From Bradyrhizobium sp. 186 (lineage in GTDB: Bacteria > Pseudomonadota > Alphaproteobacteria > Rhizobiales > Xanthobacteraceae), in contig NZ_CP082164.1 in assembly GCF_023101685.1 (NCBI RefSeq), positions 248,001-312,000 of the forward strand: a stretch of DNA of 64,000 bases, in the 5' to 3' direction. Below, one piece after another: positions 45,725 through 55,424 of the stretch. A program made the translations under genes and the position numbers. The notes beneath the pieces are model-generated. The model ran no database searches and was not told where the DNA came from. It was given only the letters and a program-made list of their open reading frames with translations. The stretch's first letter is position 1. Each line of letters starts with the position of its first letter.

Positions 45725-47137
45725 ATGCATCAAGCCGTCACGAAACAAATCGATGCGGCCCGCCGCTGGTGGGTGCTGGCCATCGTCGTGGCCGCCCAGT
45801 TCATGTTCGGCGTCGACGCCTTCGTGGTCAACGTCGCGATTCCCACCATCGCGATCGATCTGCATGCGACGCCGGCGCAGATCGAATCCGTCATCGCGAT
45901 CTACCTGATCGCCTATGCGACCCTGGTCGTCACCGGCGGCCGGCTCGGCGACATCCATGGCGCGAAAAACATATTCCTGGCCGGCGTGCTCGGCTTCACC
46001 CTGACGTCGCTCTGGTGTGGCCTGGCGCAATCCGGCGCCGAGCTGATCGTCGCGCGGCTAGCGCAGGGCGCGACCGCCGCGCTGATGGTGCCGCAGGTGC
46101 TGGCGACGCTGCATCTCCTGTTCACCGATGAATCGCGCAGCCGCGCCTTCGCCATCTACGGCATCGTGCTGGGGCTCGCGGGTGCCGCGGGATTCCTGCT
46201 CGGCGGTGTCCTCGTCACGATCGATCTCGCCGGCGCCGGCTGGCGTTCGGTGTTCTTCGTCAACGTGCCGTGCGGTCTCGTCATCGCAGCCGCCGCCTGG
46301 CGCATCATGCCGTCGGTGTCGCGCCGGGCCGGCACAAGGCTCGATATCAAGGGCAGCGCCGTGCTGTTTGCGGGGTTGCTCTGCCTGATCGGGCCATTGT
46401 TGTTCGGCCATGATGTCGGCTGTGCGCCGTGGTTGTGGGCGGTGATGGCGATCGGCGGCGTGATCCTCGCAGCGTTCCTGAGGCTCGAGCATGCGGTCGC
46501 GCGCGCCGGCGGCATGCCGCTGATCGATCTCACGCTGCTGTCGGACGCGGCCTTCCTGCGCGGACTCGGGGCGGCCTTCTTTTTCTTCGCCGCCAATCTC
46601 TCGTTTTATCTGGTCATGACGCTGTTCATGCAGAGGGGATTGCAGATCCCGCCGCTCTCGGCCGGCATGGCCTTCATTCCGCTCGCGCTCGCCTTCGTGG
46701 TGGCGTCGCGGCACAGCGGCGCGCGGGCGCGGCGGCGCGGCACCAAGGTGTTGATCGAAGGTTGTGCGCTCCAGATCGCGGGCCTCGCAGCGCTCGCGCT
46801 CGTTGCAGCTTACGTCGACGCGCCGACGCCGATTGAACTCGCGCTCGCGATGATCATCGTCGGTTACGGTCAGGGCCTGGTGATGGCGCCGCTCTCCGGC
46901 GCAGTGCTCTCGACTGTGAAGCCGGCCGCCGCAGGTTCTGCCTCAGGGATGTATGGCACCACCGCGCAAATCGGCAATGCGGCCGGAGTGGCCGCAATCG
47001 GCGCGGTGTTCTTCGCCGTCGAAGCGCTGCAATCAGCGCGCGCAGGATTTGTCGTCTCGCTCGTGCTGTTTGCGACGTTAATCATGATCTGCGCCGCATT
47101 TCTGGCGTGGATGCGCCGCGCATCTGCACGAAGTTGA
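45725..47137 (+). CDS. MFS transporter, DHA2-type drug efflux family
   Basis: The 470-residue protein has about 14 membrane helices. The N-terminal MFS signature is FGVDAFVVNVAIPTIAIDLHATPAQIESVI, motif A is GGRLGDIHGAKNIFLAG, and motif C lies around GAAGFLLGGVLVTIDLAGAGWRSVFFVNVPCG, which is characteristic of drug:H+ antiporters. A single gene with no membrane-fusion partner, so efflux across the inner membrane only. No adjacent regulator. Confidence 0.9.
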   Translation: MHQAVTKQIDAARRWWVLAIVVAAQFMFGVDAFVVNVAIPTIAIDLHATPAQIESVIAIYLIAYATLVVTGGRLGDIHGAKNIFLAGVLGFTLTSLWCGLAQSGAELIVARLAQGATAALMVPQVLATLHLLFTDESRSRAFAIYGIVLGLAGAAGFLLGGVLVTIDLAGAGWRSVFFVNVPCGLVIAAAAWRIMPSVSRRAGTRLDIKGSAVLFAGLLCLIGPLLFGHDVGCAPWLWAVMAIGGVILAAFLRLEHAVARAGGMPLIDLTLLSDAAFLRGLGAAFFFFAANLSFYLVMTLFMQRGLQIPPLSAGMAFIPLALAFVVASRHSGARARRRGTKVLIEGCALQIAGLAALALVAAYVDAPTPIELALAMIIVGYGQGLVMAPLSGAVLSTVKPAAAGSASGMYGTTAQIGNAAGVAAIGAVFFAVEALQSARAGFVVSLVLFATLIMICAAFLAWMRRASARS

Positions 47138-47208
47138 GGCATTGCAGTGAAATACGTGCGGATTCCCCGTGAATTTCTGGTAATTGACAGCACACACACT
47201 TTTTATTT

Positions 47209-47220
47209 TGCGCTGCAGCA
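47209..47220 (+). promoter_or_regulatory. Site matching the PhaR consensus
   Basis: TGCGCTGCAGCA fits TGCRNYGCASMA, the consensus I recall for Bradyrhizobium PhaR, at all twelve positions. It lies 47 bases before the esterase GTG and just after a TTGACA element (47193-47198). Confidence 0.5.
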
Positions 47221-47267
47221 ACTATCTGGTTTGGGTAACGTTGGAAGTCGCCCTCCAGGAGCTGCCG

Positions 47268-48446
47268 GTGTCGTTAACCAGAAATGTCGATCTCTTAAGA
47301 CGTCTGCCACGGCTGGACGGTCTGCGCTTTGCCGAGTTCGGTTCAAGCGCTGATGCGTCCAGTCCGTTGGAGGAAGTCACGGGCGTCGGCGACAATCCCG
47401 GCAATCTGCGCATGTTCGCGTTCGTGCCGGCGCAATTGCAGCAGCCGCGCGCGCTCGTCGTGGTGCTGCATGGCTGCGGCCAGACTGCGGCGAGCTACGA
47501 TCTCGGCGCGGGATGGTCGACGCTCGCAGAACACTATGGCTTCGCGCTTCTGATGCCGGAGCAGCAGCGCTCCAACAACGCCAACACCTGCTTCAACTGG
47601 TTCAATCCGGAAGACACCGCGCGCGACAGCGGCGAGGCGCGTTCGATCCGCGAGATGATCGCGCATATGGTCGCGACGCATCGCGTCGACGCACGGCGCA
47701 TCTTCATCACCGGTCTCTCCGCGGGCGGCGGCATGACATCGGTCATGCTCGCGACCTATCCGGAGGTCTTCGCGGCCGGCGCGGTCATCGCGGGGTTGCC
47801 TTATGGCGTGGCGACCAACCTGCGCGAAGCGCTGGACGGCATGTTCCATTCACCCGAGCGTTCGGCGGACGAGCTCGGCGATCTCGTGCGGGAGGCCTCG
47901 AGCCATCGTGGGCCCTGGCCGAAGATCTCGGTGTGGCATGGCAGCGCCGATCGCACCGTCAATCCCGGCAATGCCAACGAGATCGTCAAGCAGTGGCTCG
48001 ATCTGCATGACCTTCCGGCCGTGCCGATGGCGGAGACCAATGTCGACGGCTATCCGCGCCAGGCATGGTGGAATGGGAACGGCGAGACCATCGTCGAATC
48101 CTACACCATCACCGATATGGCACATGGCACGCCGCTCGGCGTCGCCGACAACGATCAGCGCTATGGCGTGGAAGGCGCGTTTCTGATCGAAGCCGGCATC
48201 TCCTCGTCCTACCACATCGCAAAGTTCTTCGGCCTGACCGGCTGGATTCTGGACGCGGCGAAGAAGGCGGAGGCAAAGCCTGCCGCCCCGCCGAAGCCGG
48301 TACTGTCGCCCGCACCGCATCTTGCACGCTCGATCCGCGCGGCAGTCGCCGAGCAGCCGGCCGCGCCGAAGCGCGAGACAGGCCGCAGCTTGGATATCGG
48401 CGAGATCATCACGCGGGCGCTGACCGCCGCGGGGTTGATGAAGTAG
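47268..48446 (+). CDS. PHB depolymerase family esterase
   Basis: GTG 47268, six bases after CAGGAG, gives 392 residues; upstream frame is not conserved-looking. A catalytic domain (about 45-290) has oxyanion HGCGQTAASYDLGAGW, lipase box GLSAGGGM, Asp in HGSADRTVNPGN and His in DMAHGTPLG. A C-terminal Ala/Pro-rich tail (KAEAKPAAPPKPVLSPAPHL...) follows. It lacks a signal peptide, so it probably cuts PHB or related esters in the cell. Whether the tail binds granules cannot be told. A PhaR-like site lies in its upstream region. Confidence 0.87.
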   Translation: MSLTRNVDLLRRLPRLDGLRFAEFGSSADASSPLEEVTGVGDNPGNLRMFAFVPAQLQQPRALVVVLHGCGQTAASYDLGAGWSTLAEHYGFALLMPEQQRSNNANTCFNWFNPEDTARDSGEARSIREMIAHMVATHRVDARRIFITGLSAGGGMTSVMLATYPEVFAAGAVIAGLPYGVATNLREALDGMFHSPERSADELGDLVREASSHRGPWPKISVWHGSADRTVNPGNANEIVKQWLDLHDLPAVPMAETNVDGYPRQAWWNGNGETIVESYTITDMAHGTPLGVADNDQRYGVEGAFLIEAGISSSYHIAKFFGLTGWILDAAKKAEAKPAAPPKPVLSPAPHLARSIRAAVAEQPAAPKRETGRSLDIGEIITRALTAAGLMK

Positions 48447-48460
48447 CTGCAACCCAGTTC

Positions 48461-48508
48461 GTCGTCCCGGACAAGCGCGCCTTAAGCGCGCGCCGATCCG
48501 GGACCCAT
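48461..48508. repeat. Left part of a family C/B composite repeat interrupted by the IS element
   Basis: Starts GTCGTCCCGGACAAGCGCGC and ends GGGACCCAT directly at the IS end. The matching right part continues at about 49874-49985, as in the uninterrupted composite 55211-55358. Confidence 0.75.
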
Positions 48509-48523
48509 ATGTGGACGGCCCCC

Positions 48524-48762
48524 GTGGCACAAGAGCTTTTTGAGAGATCGGATCGCTTGCATCCATATGTCCGGCCTGTTGAGTGCGATGGATTAGATCG
48601 CTGGCCAAGATGGTTTGCGCGATGCGGGTTCCAAACAACCTGGCGACCTGCTGGCGGCCAATGGGTCCCACGGATTGTCTCGCATCGTTGCTCGATCGAT
48701 CGCTCCATCTGCTCCTGCAGCTCCGGTCGGCCGGCGAGCGAGCCCGCCGGTCGGCCAATCTG
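48524..48762 (-). ncRNA. Candidate guide (bridge/seek) RNA region of the IS element
   Basis: This is the 3' non-coding segment after the transposase stop. On the minus strand it contains GGGACCCAT (48669-48661), identical to the nine bases of the interrupted repeat flanking the element (48500-48508). It also has CCATATGT (48563-48570), matching the flank/end junction at 48505-48512. IS110-family transposases are known to use an RNA made from such segments to recognise target and donor. The RNA itself and its fold are inferred. Confidence 0.45.
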
Positions 48763-49803
48763 TTAGGCGGCCCCTGCCGCAGCGGCATTCAACCGCGCCG
48801 CATCGTAACTCTCTCCCGTCACCATCAGCTTCCAGGCGATGCGGGCCACCTTGTTGGCGAGCGCCACGGCCGCAAGCTTCGGCGGCTTGCGCGCAATCAG
48901 CGCCAGCAGCCAACGTGAGTGTTGGCCGCGGCCTCGTCGGGCCTGCTGGATCACGGCCGTGGCCCCGATCACGAGCAGCCGCCTCAGATCCTCGTCGCCC
49001 GCCCGGGTGATCTTGCCAAGCCTGGTCTTGCCGGCGGTGGAGTGGTCCTTGGGCGTCAATCCCACCCAGGCCGCAAAGTGACGACCGGAGCGGAACGCCC
49101 GCGGATCCGGCGTCTTCATCACCAGCGCGGTGGCAACGATCGGACCGACCGAGGGGATCTGCGCCAAACGCCGGCCCATGGCATCGCCACGGTGCCAGGC
49201 CATCAGCCTGGCTTCGATCGCCTCCAGCTCGCTCTCGAGCTTGGCGCATTCGCGGCCCAGCACGACAAACAGCTCGCGCGCCAGGACGGGAAGCGTCTCG
49301 TCCTGCGCAATCTGCGCCAGCAACGGCTCGATCTTGTCCAGCCCCTTGGGCGCAATCAGGCCAAACTCCGCCGCATGGCCGCGGATCGTATTGGTCAACT
49401 GAGTGCGCCGGGCGATCAGCCCGTCGCGGATGCCCGTCAGCATCAATGCGGCCTGCTGCTCGGCGCTCTTCACCGGCACGAACCGCATGGTCGGTCGGCT
49501 CATCGCCTCGCAAAGCCCTTCCGCGTCCCGCCCGTCGTTCTTGTTCCGCGACACGTAGGGCTTCACCAGTTGCGGCGCCATCAGCTTCACCTCGTGGCCG
49601 AGCTTGCGAAGCTCTCGCGCCCAATATTGCGAAGCCCCGCAGGCCTCCATCCCGATCACGGTCGGTGGCAACTTGGCGAAGAACTCCGCCACCTGCTTGC
49701 GCGACAGCTTCTTGCGCAAGACCGGCTGCTCCGCCGCATCAACCCCATGCAGCACGAAAATATACTTCGACGTATCCATCCCAATACGGATAATCTGGTT
49801 CAC
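48763..49803 (-). CDS. IS110-family transposase
   Basis: GTG 49803 after AGGAG gives 346 residues; the longer frame to 49929 would start outside the element. The N-terminal RuvC-like DEDD domain has IRIGMDTSKYIF (first Asp), VIGMEACGASQYW (Glu) and RNKNDGRDAEGLCEA (last two Asp). The C-terminal transposase_20 domain has SVGPIVATALVMKTPDPRAFRSG, FAAWVGLTPKDHSTAGKTRLGKI and GDEDLRRLLVIGATAVI with the conserved Ser region. It is an RNA-guided recombinase by family knowledge. The gene looks intact. Confidence 0.95.
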   Translation of the reverse strand: MNQIIRIGMDTSKYIFVLHGVDAAEQPVLRKKLSRKQVAEFFAKLPPTVIGMEACGASQYWARELRKLGHEVKLMAPQLVKPYVSRNKNDGRDAEGLCEAMSRPTMRFVPVKSAEQQAALMLTGIRDGLIARRTQLTNTIRGHAAEFGLIAPKGLDKIEPLLAQIAQDETLPVLARELFVVLGRECAKLESELEAIEARLMAWHRGDAMGRRLAQIPSVGPIVATALVMKTPDPRAFRSGRHFAAWVGLTPKDHSTAGKTRLGKITRAGDEDLRRLLVIGATAVIQQARRGRGQHSRWLLALIARKPPKLAAVALANKVARIAWKLMVTGESYDAARLNAAAAGAA

Positions 49804-49873
49804 GGGCGGCTCCTGCGAATGAGTTTCTGACAACCTCATTCTGGCACACTGATGCCGTAGGGGGCCGTCCACA

Positions 49874-49985
49874 CCATCAACCACAGACTTGCATTGCAAC
49901 CCGAGCCGGCAACCACGAGTCTTGGCCAAACTACGCCCTGTGGTTATGGATTCCGGGCTCGCGCTATCGCGCGCCCCGGAATGAC
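49874..49985. repeat. Right part of the interrupted composite repeat
   Basis: CAACCACAGACTTGC continues the family C middle. It then joins the family B right half (GGATTCCGGGCTCGCGCTA ... CCCCGGAATGAC). The order matches the undisturbed composite at 55211-55358. Confidence 0.7.
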
Positions 49986-50290
49986 GAATCGGCCGTCTGA
50001 TCGATCATCTCGATCGGCGTCACCGTCACCTCGCCGCCGGCAACCTTCCGCGTCATCTCCTGATAGTGCTTGAAGAAGTCGCGCGATTGCAGCGTCTTCT
50101 GCGTGGCATCGTCGGTGACGCTGGCGAGATGGAAATAGTGGCCGTCGTCGCGGTTCTTCAGGCAGCGATAGCCGATCCGCCCTTTCAGCTCCGGATCGTC
50201 GTCGATCGCCTTGATGAAACGGCCGATCTCCTGGTGCCAGGCCTCCGTCGTGCCGTTCTTGAATTCGTATCTGATCATGAAGTGCTTCAT
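49964..50290 (-). CDS. Small protein of unknown function (dimeric alpha-beta barrel-like)
   Basis: The 108-residue protein (MKHFMIRYEFKNGTTEAWHQEIGRFIKAIDDDPELKGRIGYRCL...) has a beta-alpha-beta pattern with HYFHLASVTDDATQKTLQ. It resembles antibiotic-biosynthesis monooxygenase (ABM)-like folds, but I cannot name a family. It is divergent from the HxlR regulator and may be its target. The last about seven residues (SSFRGAR) and stop codon are encoded inside the family B repeat, so the C-terminus was probably altered by that repeat. Confidence 0.72.
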   Translation of the reverse strand: MKHFMIRYEFKNGTTEAWHQEIGRFIKAIDDDPELKGRIGYRCLKNRDDGHYFHLASVTDDATQKTLQSRDFFKHYQEMTRKVAGGEVTVTPIEMIDQTADSSFRGAR

Positions 50291-50345
50291 GTGACGCTCC
50301 CTGTTCGTCGTGCGTCATCATCTGCGCGCTGGGAGCGATCCTGCA

Positions 50346-50372
50346 AGTATGGACAAAATTGATAGTATGGAC
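50346..50372. promoter_or_regulatory. Direct repeats, candidate HxlR operator
   Basis: AGTATGGAC occurs at 50346-50354 and again at 50364-50372, 18 bases apart, in the divergent promoter region between the small protein gene and the HxlR gene. HxlR-type proteins often bind such regions. Confidence 0.5.
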
Positions 50373-50431
50373 TTTTTCACCGTCGCTCCTATCCTCGGCC
50401 GCGAGTTCAGCTGGCGCATGGAGGAGGCGAC

Positions 50432-50800
50432 ATGGCGAAGGCAAAGATGGTTCGCACCTGCCCGGTCGCGGCTTTTCAAAAAATGATCAGCGGCAAGTAC
50501 AAGCTCCGCATCGTCTGGGACCTCAAGGACGGCCCGCGCCGCTACGGCGAGATCAGGAGCGGACTGTTGCGCGGCACAGAAGGCAGCGCCGAGATCACGC
50601 CGCGCGTGCTCAGCCGTGAACTGAAGGCGCTGACGCAAAGCGGCCTGATCGACCGCAAGGATTTTGGCGAGGTGCCGCCCAAGGTCGAGTATCGCCTGAC
50701 GCGCAGGGGCAAAAGCTTCGTGCCCGTGGTCGCCGCGATCCGCGACTGGGGCGAGCGTCACCTCGGCGAAGCGGCGGCGCTGGCCGACGCCGCCGAATAA
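50432..50800 (+). CDS. HxlR family winged-helix regulator
   Basis: The 122-residue protein has the HxlR architecture. CPVAAFQKMISGKYKLRIVWDL is the N-terminal helix with the conserved Cys, and PRRYGEIRSGLLRGTEGSAEITPRVLSRELKALTQSGLI is the HTH. KVEYRLTRRGKSFVPVVAAI forms the wing and dimer helix. The insert GLLRGTEGSAE within the HTH is somewhat longer than usual. The Cys could make it a redox or electrophile sensor. It is divergent from the gene at 50290, its probable target. Confidence 0.9.
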   Translation: MAKAKMVRTCPVAAFQKMISGKYKLRIVWDLKDGPRRYGEIRSGLLRGTEGSAEITPRVLSRELKALTQSGLIDRKDFGEVPPKVEYRLTRRGKSFVPVVAAIRDWGERHLGEAAALADAAE

Positions 50801-50805
50801 TCCCG

Positions 50806-51501
50806 TTAAATCTCGCCGGTGATGAACGGATTGGTCATCCGCTCCTGGCCGATGCTCGAGCCCGCGCCGTGGCCGCAGATGAAGCCGACATCGTCGCCGA
50901 TCGGCAGCAGCTTGGTCTTGATCGAGTTGATCAGCGTCGCGTGACTGCCGCCGGGCAGGTCGGTGCGCCCGACCGAGCCGGCGAACAGGACGTCGCCGAC
51001 ATGGGCGAAGCGCAGCTCCTTGTTGAAGAACGCCACGCTGCCGGGCGAGTGGCCGGGGCAATGCAGGATCTCGAACTGCAAGCCGCCGATCGAGACGCTG
51101 TCGCCTTCGTCGAGCCAGCGATCGGGTGCAAAGTTGCGCACGCCGGTCATGCCGAAGCGCGCGCCGCTCTCGACCACATTGTCGAGCAGGAACTTGTCGG
51201 CCACATGCGGACCTTCGATTGGCACCTTCAGCGCATCGCGCAGCTCGGCGGCGCCGCCGACATGGTCGATATGGCCGTGGGTGAGCCAGATCTTCTCCAC
51301 GGTGACGCCGGTCTGCTTGATCGCGTCCAAAATCTTCGGCACGTCCCCGCCGGGATCGATCACCACGGCCTTCTTGCCGGGCTCGTCCCAGATGATGGTG
51401 CAGTTCTGCTCGAACAGCGTCACGGGAACGATGATCGCGCCAGCCTTTGCTGTTTGGGATTCGGCCTGCTGTGAGTCTTGGGTCTCGTTTTGCTCGGTCA
51501 T
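50806..51501 (-). CDS. MBL-fold metallohydrolase (glyoxalase II-like)
   Basis: ATG 51501 gives 231 residues with a Gln/Ala-rich N-terminal stretch (MTEQNETQDSQQAESQTAK). Motifs are WLTHGHIDHVGGAAELRDAL (zinc ligands), HCPGHSPGSVAFF, HVGDVLFAGSVGRTDLPGG and FICGHGAGSSIGQER. It is the YcbL/glyoxalase II-like group that hydrolyses thioesters such as S-lactoylglutathione, though YcbL-type members can have other targets. The end of the HxlR gene is only five bases away in convergent orientation. Confidence 0.9.
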   Translation of the reverse strand: MTEQNETQDSQQAESQTAKAGAIIVPVTLFEQNCTIIWDEPGKKAVVIDPGGDVPKILDAIKQTGVTVEKIWLTHGHIDHVGGAAELRDALKVPIEGPHVADKFLLDNVVESGARFGMTGVRNFAPDRWLDEGDSVSIGGLQFEILHCPGHSPGSVAFFNKELRFAHVGDVLFAGSVGRTDLPGGSHATLINSIKTKLLPIGDDVGFICGHGAGSSIGQERMTNPFITGEI

Positions 51502-51683
51502 GGCCTCACAATGCTGATTTTTGCCATGTCGCCAAGCAAAAGATTCGCGCCGGGGCCCGGGAACAGCCGCAGCAAGCGTCACACGGCCGTCCCAATTGGC
51601 TTGCTGGTTTGAACCGGGGCGTTCCTTGCGCGTTCTCTCGCGCGAGGGAGATTTTCAAGTCAGATTTGGGTGGAATTGCCGGC

Positions 51684-53285
<1,602 letters not shown>

Positions 53286-53288
53286 CTG

Positions 53289-53408
53289 TCGTCCCGGCGA
53301 AGGCCGGGACCCATAGCCACAGGAAGTAGTTTGACGAAGACTCTGGGTTACTACCTGCGCGCCAAATTTTTCCCTGGGGGTATGGGTCCCGGCCTTCGCC
53401 GGGACGAC
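53289..53408. repeat. Palindromic intergenic repeat, family C
   Basis: A full 120-base copy starts GTCGTCCCGGCGAAGGCCGG and ends CCGGCCTTCGCCGGGACGAC, so its outer arms are perfectly inverse. It lies between the two convergent GH13 genes. Confidence 0.85.
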
Positions 53409-53427
53409 AGCTGAGAGTGTGGCCGCA

Positions 53428-55128
53428 TCACCTCGGATGCGCTCCCCCGCGAGCCGTATTCCCGCCGACGTCGCTGCGCTTCAGCAGATAGTCCAGCCCG
53501 CCGACGCGGTACCAGCGATAGCCGTAGGGCTCCAGCACGATGCGGTGCTGGCCGCGTTTGTCGGCGTGGCTGTGGTCTTCCGCGAGCAGGTTGATCAGGT
53601 GCTCTCCCGCGTCGCCGGGCAGCCGGACCGAGAACGCGATCTCACGCTGCTTTTCGTCGAGATTGTGCACGAACAGAACGGAATTGTTGCGCCAGTCGTA
53701 GCGCACGATGAAGACGGCGGGATCGCGCGTTGGAACGATCGCGAAATCACCCCAGCCAATTTCTGGCACCTCCTTGCGCATGCGGACGATGCGCTCGGTC
53801 CAGTTCAGCATCGAATTTGGATCGCGCCGCTGTTTTGCGGCATTGACGTGTTCGAACCCGTAGGGGCCCTTGTCGATGACCGGGCACGCCGGCTTGTCGC
53901 TCTTGGTGAAGCCACCCCGCGGCTCGGTCGACCATTGCATCGGCGTGCGCGAGCAATTGCGTTCGGGCAGCGAAAGATCGTCGCCCATGGCGATCTCGTC
54001 GCCGTAACGGATCACAGGCGTTCCCGGCAGCGTGCACATCAGGCTGTAGGCCAGTTCGAGCCGCCGTCGGTCGCCGCCCAGCATCGGTGCGAGGCGGCGG
54101 CGGATACCGCGGTCGTAGAGCTGCATGTCCTTGTCGGGACCGAGGCGTTTGAACACGAGGTCGCGCTGCGCCTTGGTCAACCGGCCGAGATCGAGCTCGT
54201 CGTGATTGCGCAGGAATAGCCCCCATTGCGCCGAGGCCGGCCGCGGCTTGGTCGCCTTCAGCGCTTTCGCCAGCGGACGGGAGTCGCCGGAGGCCAGCGC
54301 ATAGAACAGATGCTGGTTGACGTGGAAGTTGAACATCATGTGCATGCGGTCGCCATCGCGGCCGAAATATTCCATGTCCGTTTCCGGCAGCACGTTGGCT
54401 TCGGCGAGGATGATGGCATCGCCCTGCCGCCATTGCAGGAATTCGCGGAACGCGCGCAGCATGTCGTACTGTTCGACCGGCTTCTTCATCTTCGCGCCCT
54501 TCGTCGCAATCACGAACGGCACGGCGTCCATGCGGAAGCCGGACACGCCGAGCTGGATCCAGAAACCCATGATCTTGAGGATCTCGGCCTGGACGTGCGG
54601 GTTCGAGGTGTTGAGATCGGGCTGGAAATCGTAGAAGCGGTGGAAGTACCAGGCGCCGGCTTCCTTGTCGCGCGTCCATGTCGACTTTTGCACGCCGGGA
54701 AACACCATGCCCTGGTTGGCGTTGGCGGGCTTCTTGTCGGACCACACATACCAGTCGCGATAGGGCGAATCCTTCGAGCGCCGCGCCTCCTTGAACCAGT
54801 GATGCTGGTCCGAGGTGTGGTTGACGACGAGATCGATGATGACGCGGATGCCGCGCTGCTTGCAGCCGTGGGTGAATTCGACGAAATCGCCGAGCGTGCC
54901 GTAGCGGGAATCGACGCTGTAATAGTCGGCGATGTCGTAGCCGTCGTCGCGGCCCGGCGAGGACTGGAACGGCATCAGCCAGATCGTGGTGATGCCGAGG
55001 CCGTGCAGATAATCGAGCCGGCGCAACAGGCCCTTGAAATCGCCGACGCCGTCGCCGTTGGCGTCCATATAGGTGCCGACCGACAGGCAGTAGAACACAC
55101 CGTTCTTGTACCAGAGATCGTCGATCAT
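53428..55128 (-). CDS. GH13 family protein, trehalose synthase-like (TreS/amylase)
   Basis: ATG 55128 gives 566 residues. The start LWYKNGVFYCLSVGTYMDANGDGVGDFKGL is like TreS. The four regions are DLVVNHTSDQHHWF, GFRMDAVPF, ILAEANVLP and LRNHDELDL, so both catalytic acids and the nucleophile are present. TreS interconverts maltose and trehalose. The TreS-typical fused maltokinase is absent, and the C-terminal beta domain is short. An alpha-amylase or sucrose-active role cannot be excluded. It is convergent with the alpha-glucosidase. Confidence 0.88.
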   Translation of the reverse strand: MIDDLWYKNGVFYCLSVGTYMDANGDGVGDFKGLLRRLDYLHGLGITTIWLMPFQSSPGRDDGYDIADYYSVDSRYGTLGDFVEFTHGCKQRGIRVIIDLVVNHTSDQHHWFKEARRSKDSPYRDWYVWSDKKPANANQGMVFPGVQKSTWTRDKEAGAWYFHRFYDFQPDLNTSNPHVQAEILKIMGFWIQLGVSGFRMDAVPFVIATKGAKMKKPVEQYDMLRAFREFLQWRQGDAIILAEANVLPETDMEYFGRDGDRMHMMFNFHVNQHLFYALASGDSRPLAKALKATKPRPASAQWGLFLRNHDELDLGRLTKAQRDLVFKRLGPDKDMQLYDRGIRRRLAPMLGGDRRRLELAYSLMCTLPGTPVIRYGDEIAMGDDLSLPERNCSRTPMQWSTEPRGGFTKSDKPACPVIDKGPYGFEHVNAAKQRRDPNSMLNWTERIVRMRKEVPEIGWGDFAIVPTRDPAVFIVRYDWRNNSVLFVHNLDEKQREIAFSVRLPGDAGEHLINLLAEDHSHADKRGQHRIVLEPYGYRWYRVGGLDYLLKRSDVGGNTARGGAHPR

Positions 55129-55210
55129 GCGCCGCAGCCTCGATGCTCCGCCCAGGGCCCGGCGGCTGCGTGATAAGTGCTGGGGGAAGGGGGAGGTTCC
55201 CGCCGCTGCC

Positions 55211-55358
55211 GTCGTCCCGGGGCGCGACGTCGTCGCGAGCCCGGGACCCATACCCACAGGATTGGGTTTGGCGAAGACTCGGGGTGATCGGCCTCGCGTC
55301 ACAACTGCTCCCTATGGTTATGGATTCCGGGCTCGCGCTTCGCGCGCCCCGGAATGAC
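55211..55358. repeat. Composite palindromic repeat (family C left half joined to family B right half)
   Basis: The unit starts GTCGTCCCGGGGCGCGACG, passes GGGACCCATACCCACAGG and TATGGTTATGGATTCCGG, and ends CGCCCCGGAATGAC. It is the undisturbed version of the site split by the IS element. Confidence 0.75.
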
Positions 55359-55424
55359 GGAGGGATAGAGGTCGCATCTCTCGAACAGTGTGCGCACACA
55401 ACGGAATCGGCTACACTTCCCCCC

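Larger units (their letters stand above)
48510..49873 (-). mobile_element. IS110-family insertion sequence, IS1111-like
   Basis: The element is bounded by perfect 14-base inverted repeats TGTGGACGGCCCCC (48510-48523) and GGGGGCCGTCCACA (49860-49873), about 1.36 kb apart. It encodes one DEDD transposase on the minus strand, with about 57 bases upstream and a long 3' non-coding part of about 240 bases. Inverted repeats and a long 3' non-coding segment are the IS1111 pattern. It has inserted inside a palindromic repeat without obvious long target duplication. Exact ends could extend a few bases beyond the repeats, as in known IS1111 elements. Confidence 0.85.

Noticed and set aside
55383..55410. 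Possible SOS box before mmcB
   Set aside because: GAAC-N7-GCAC has a mismatch in the second half, so it does not meet the alphaproteobacterial GTTC/GAAC-N7 consensus; only the TGTGCGCACA palindrome is clear.
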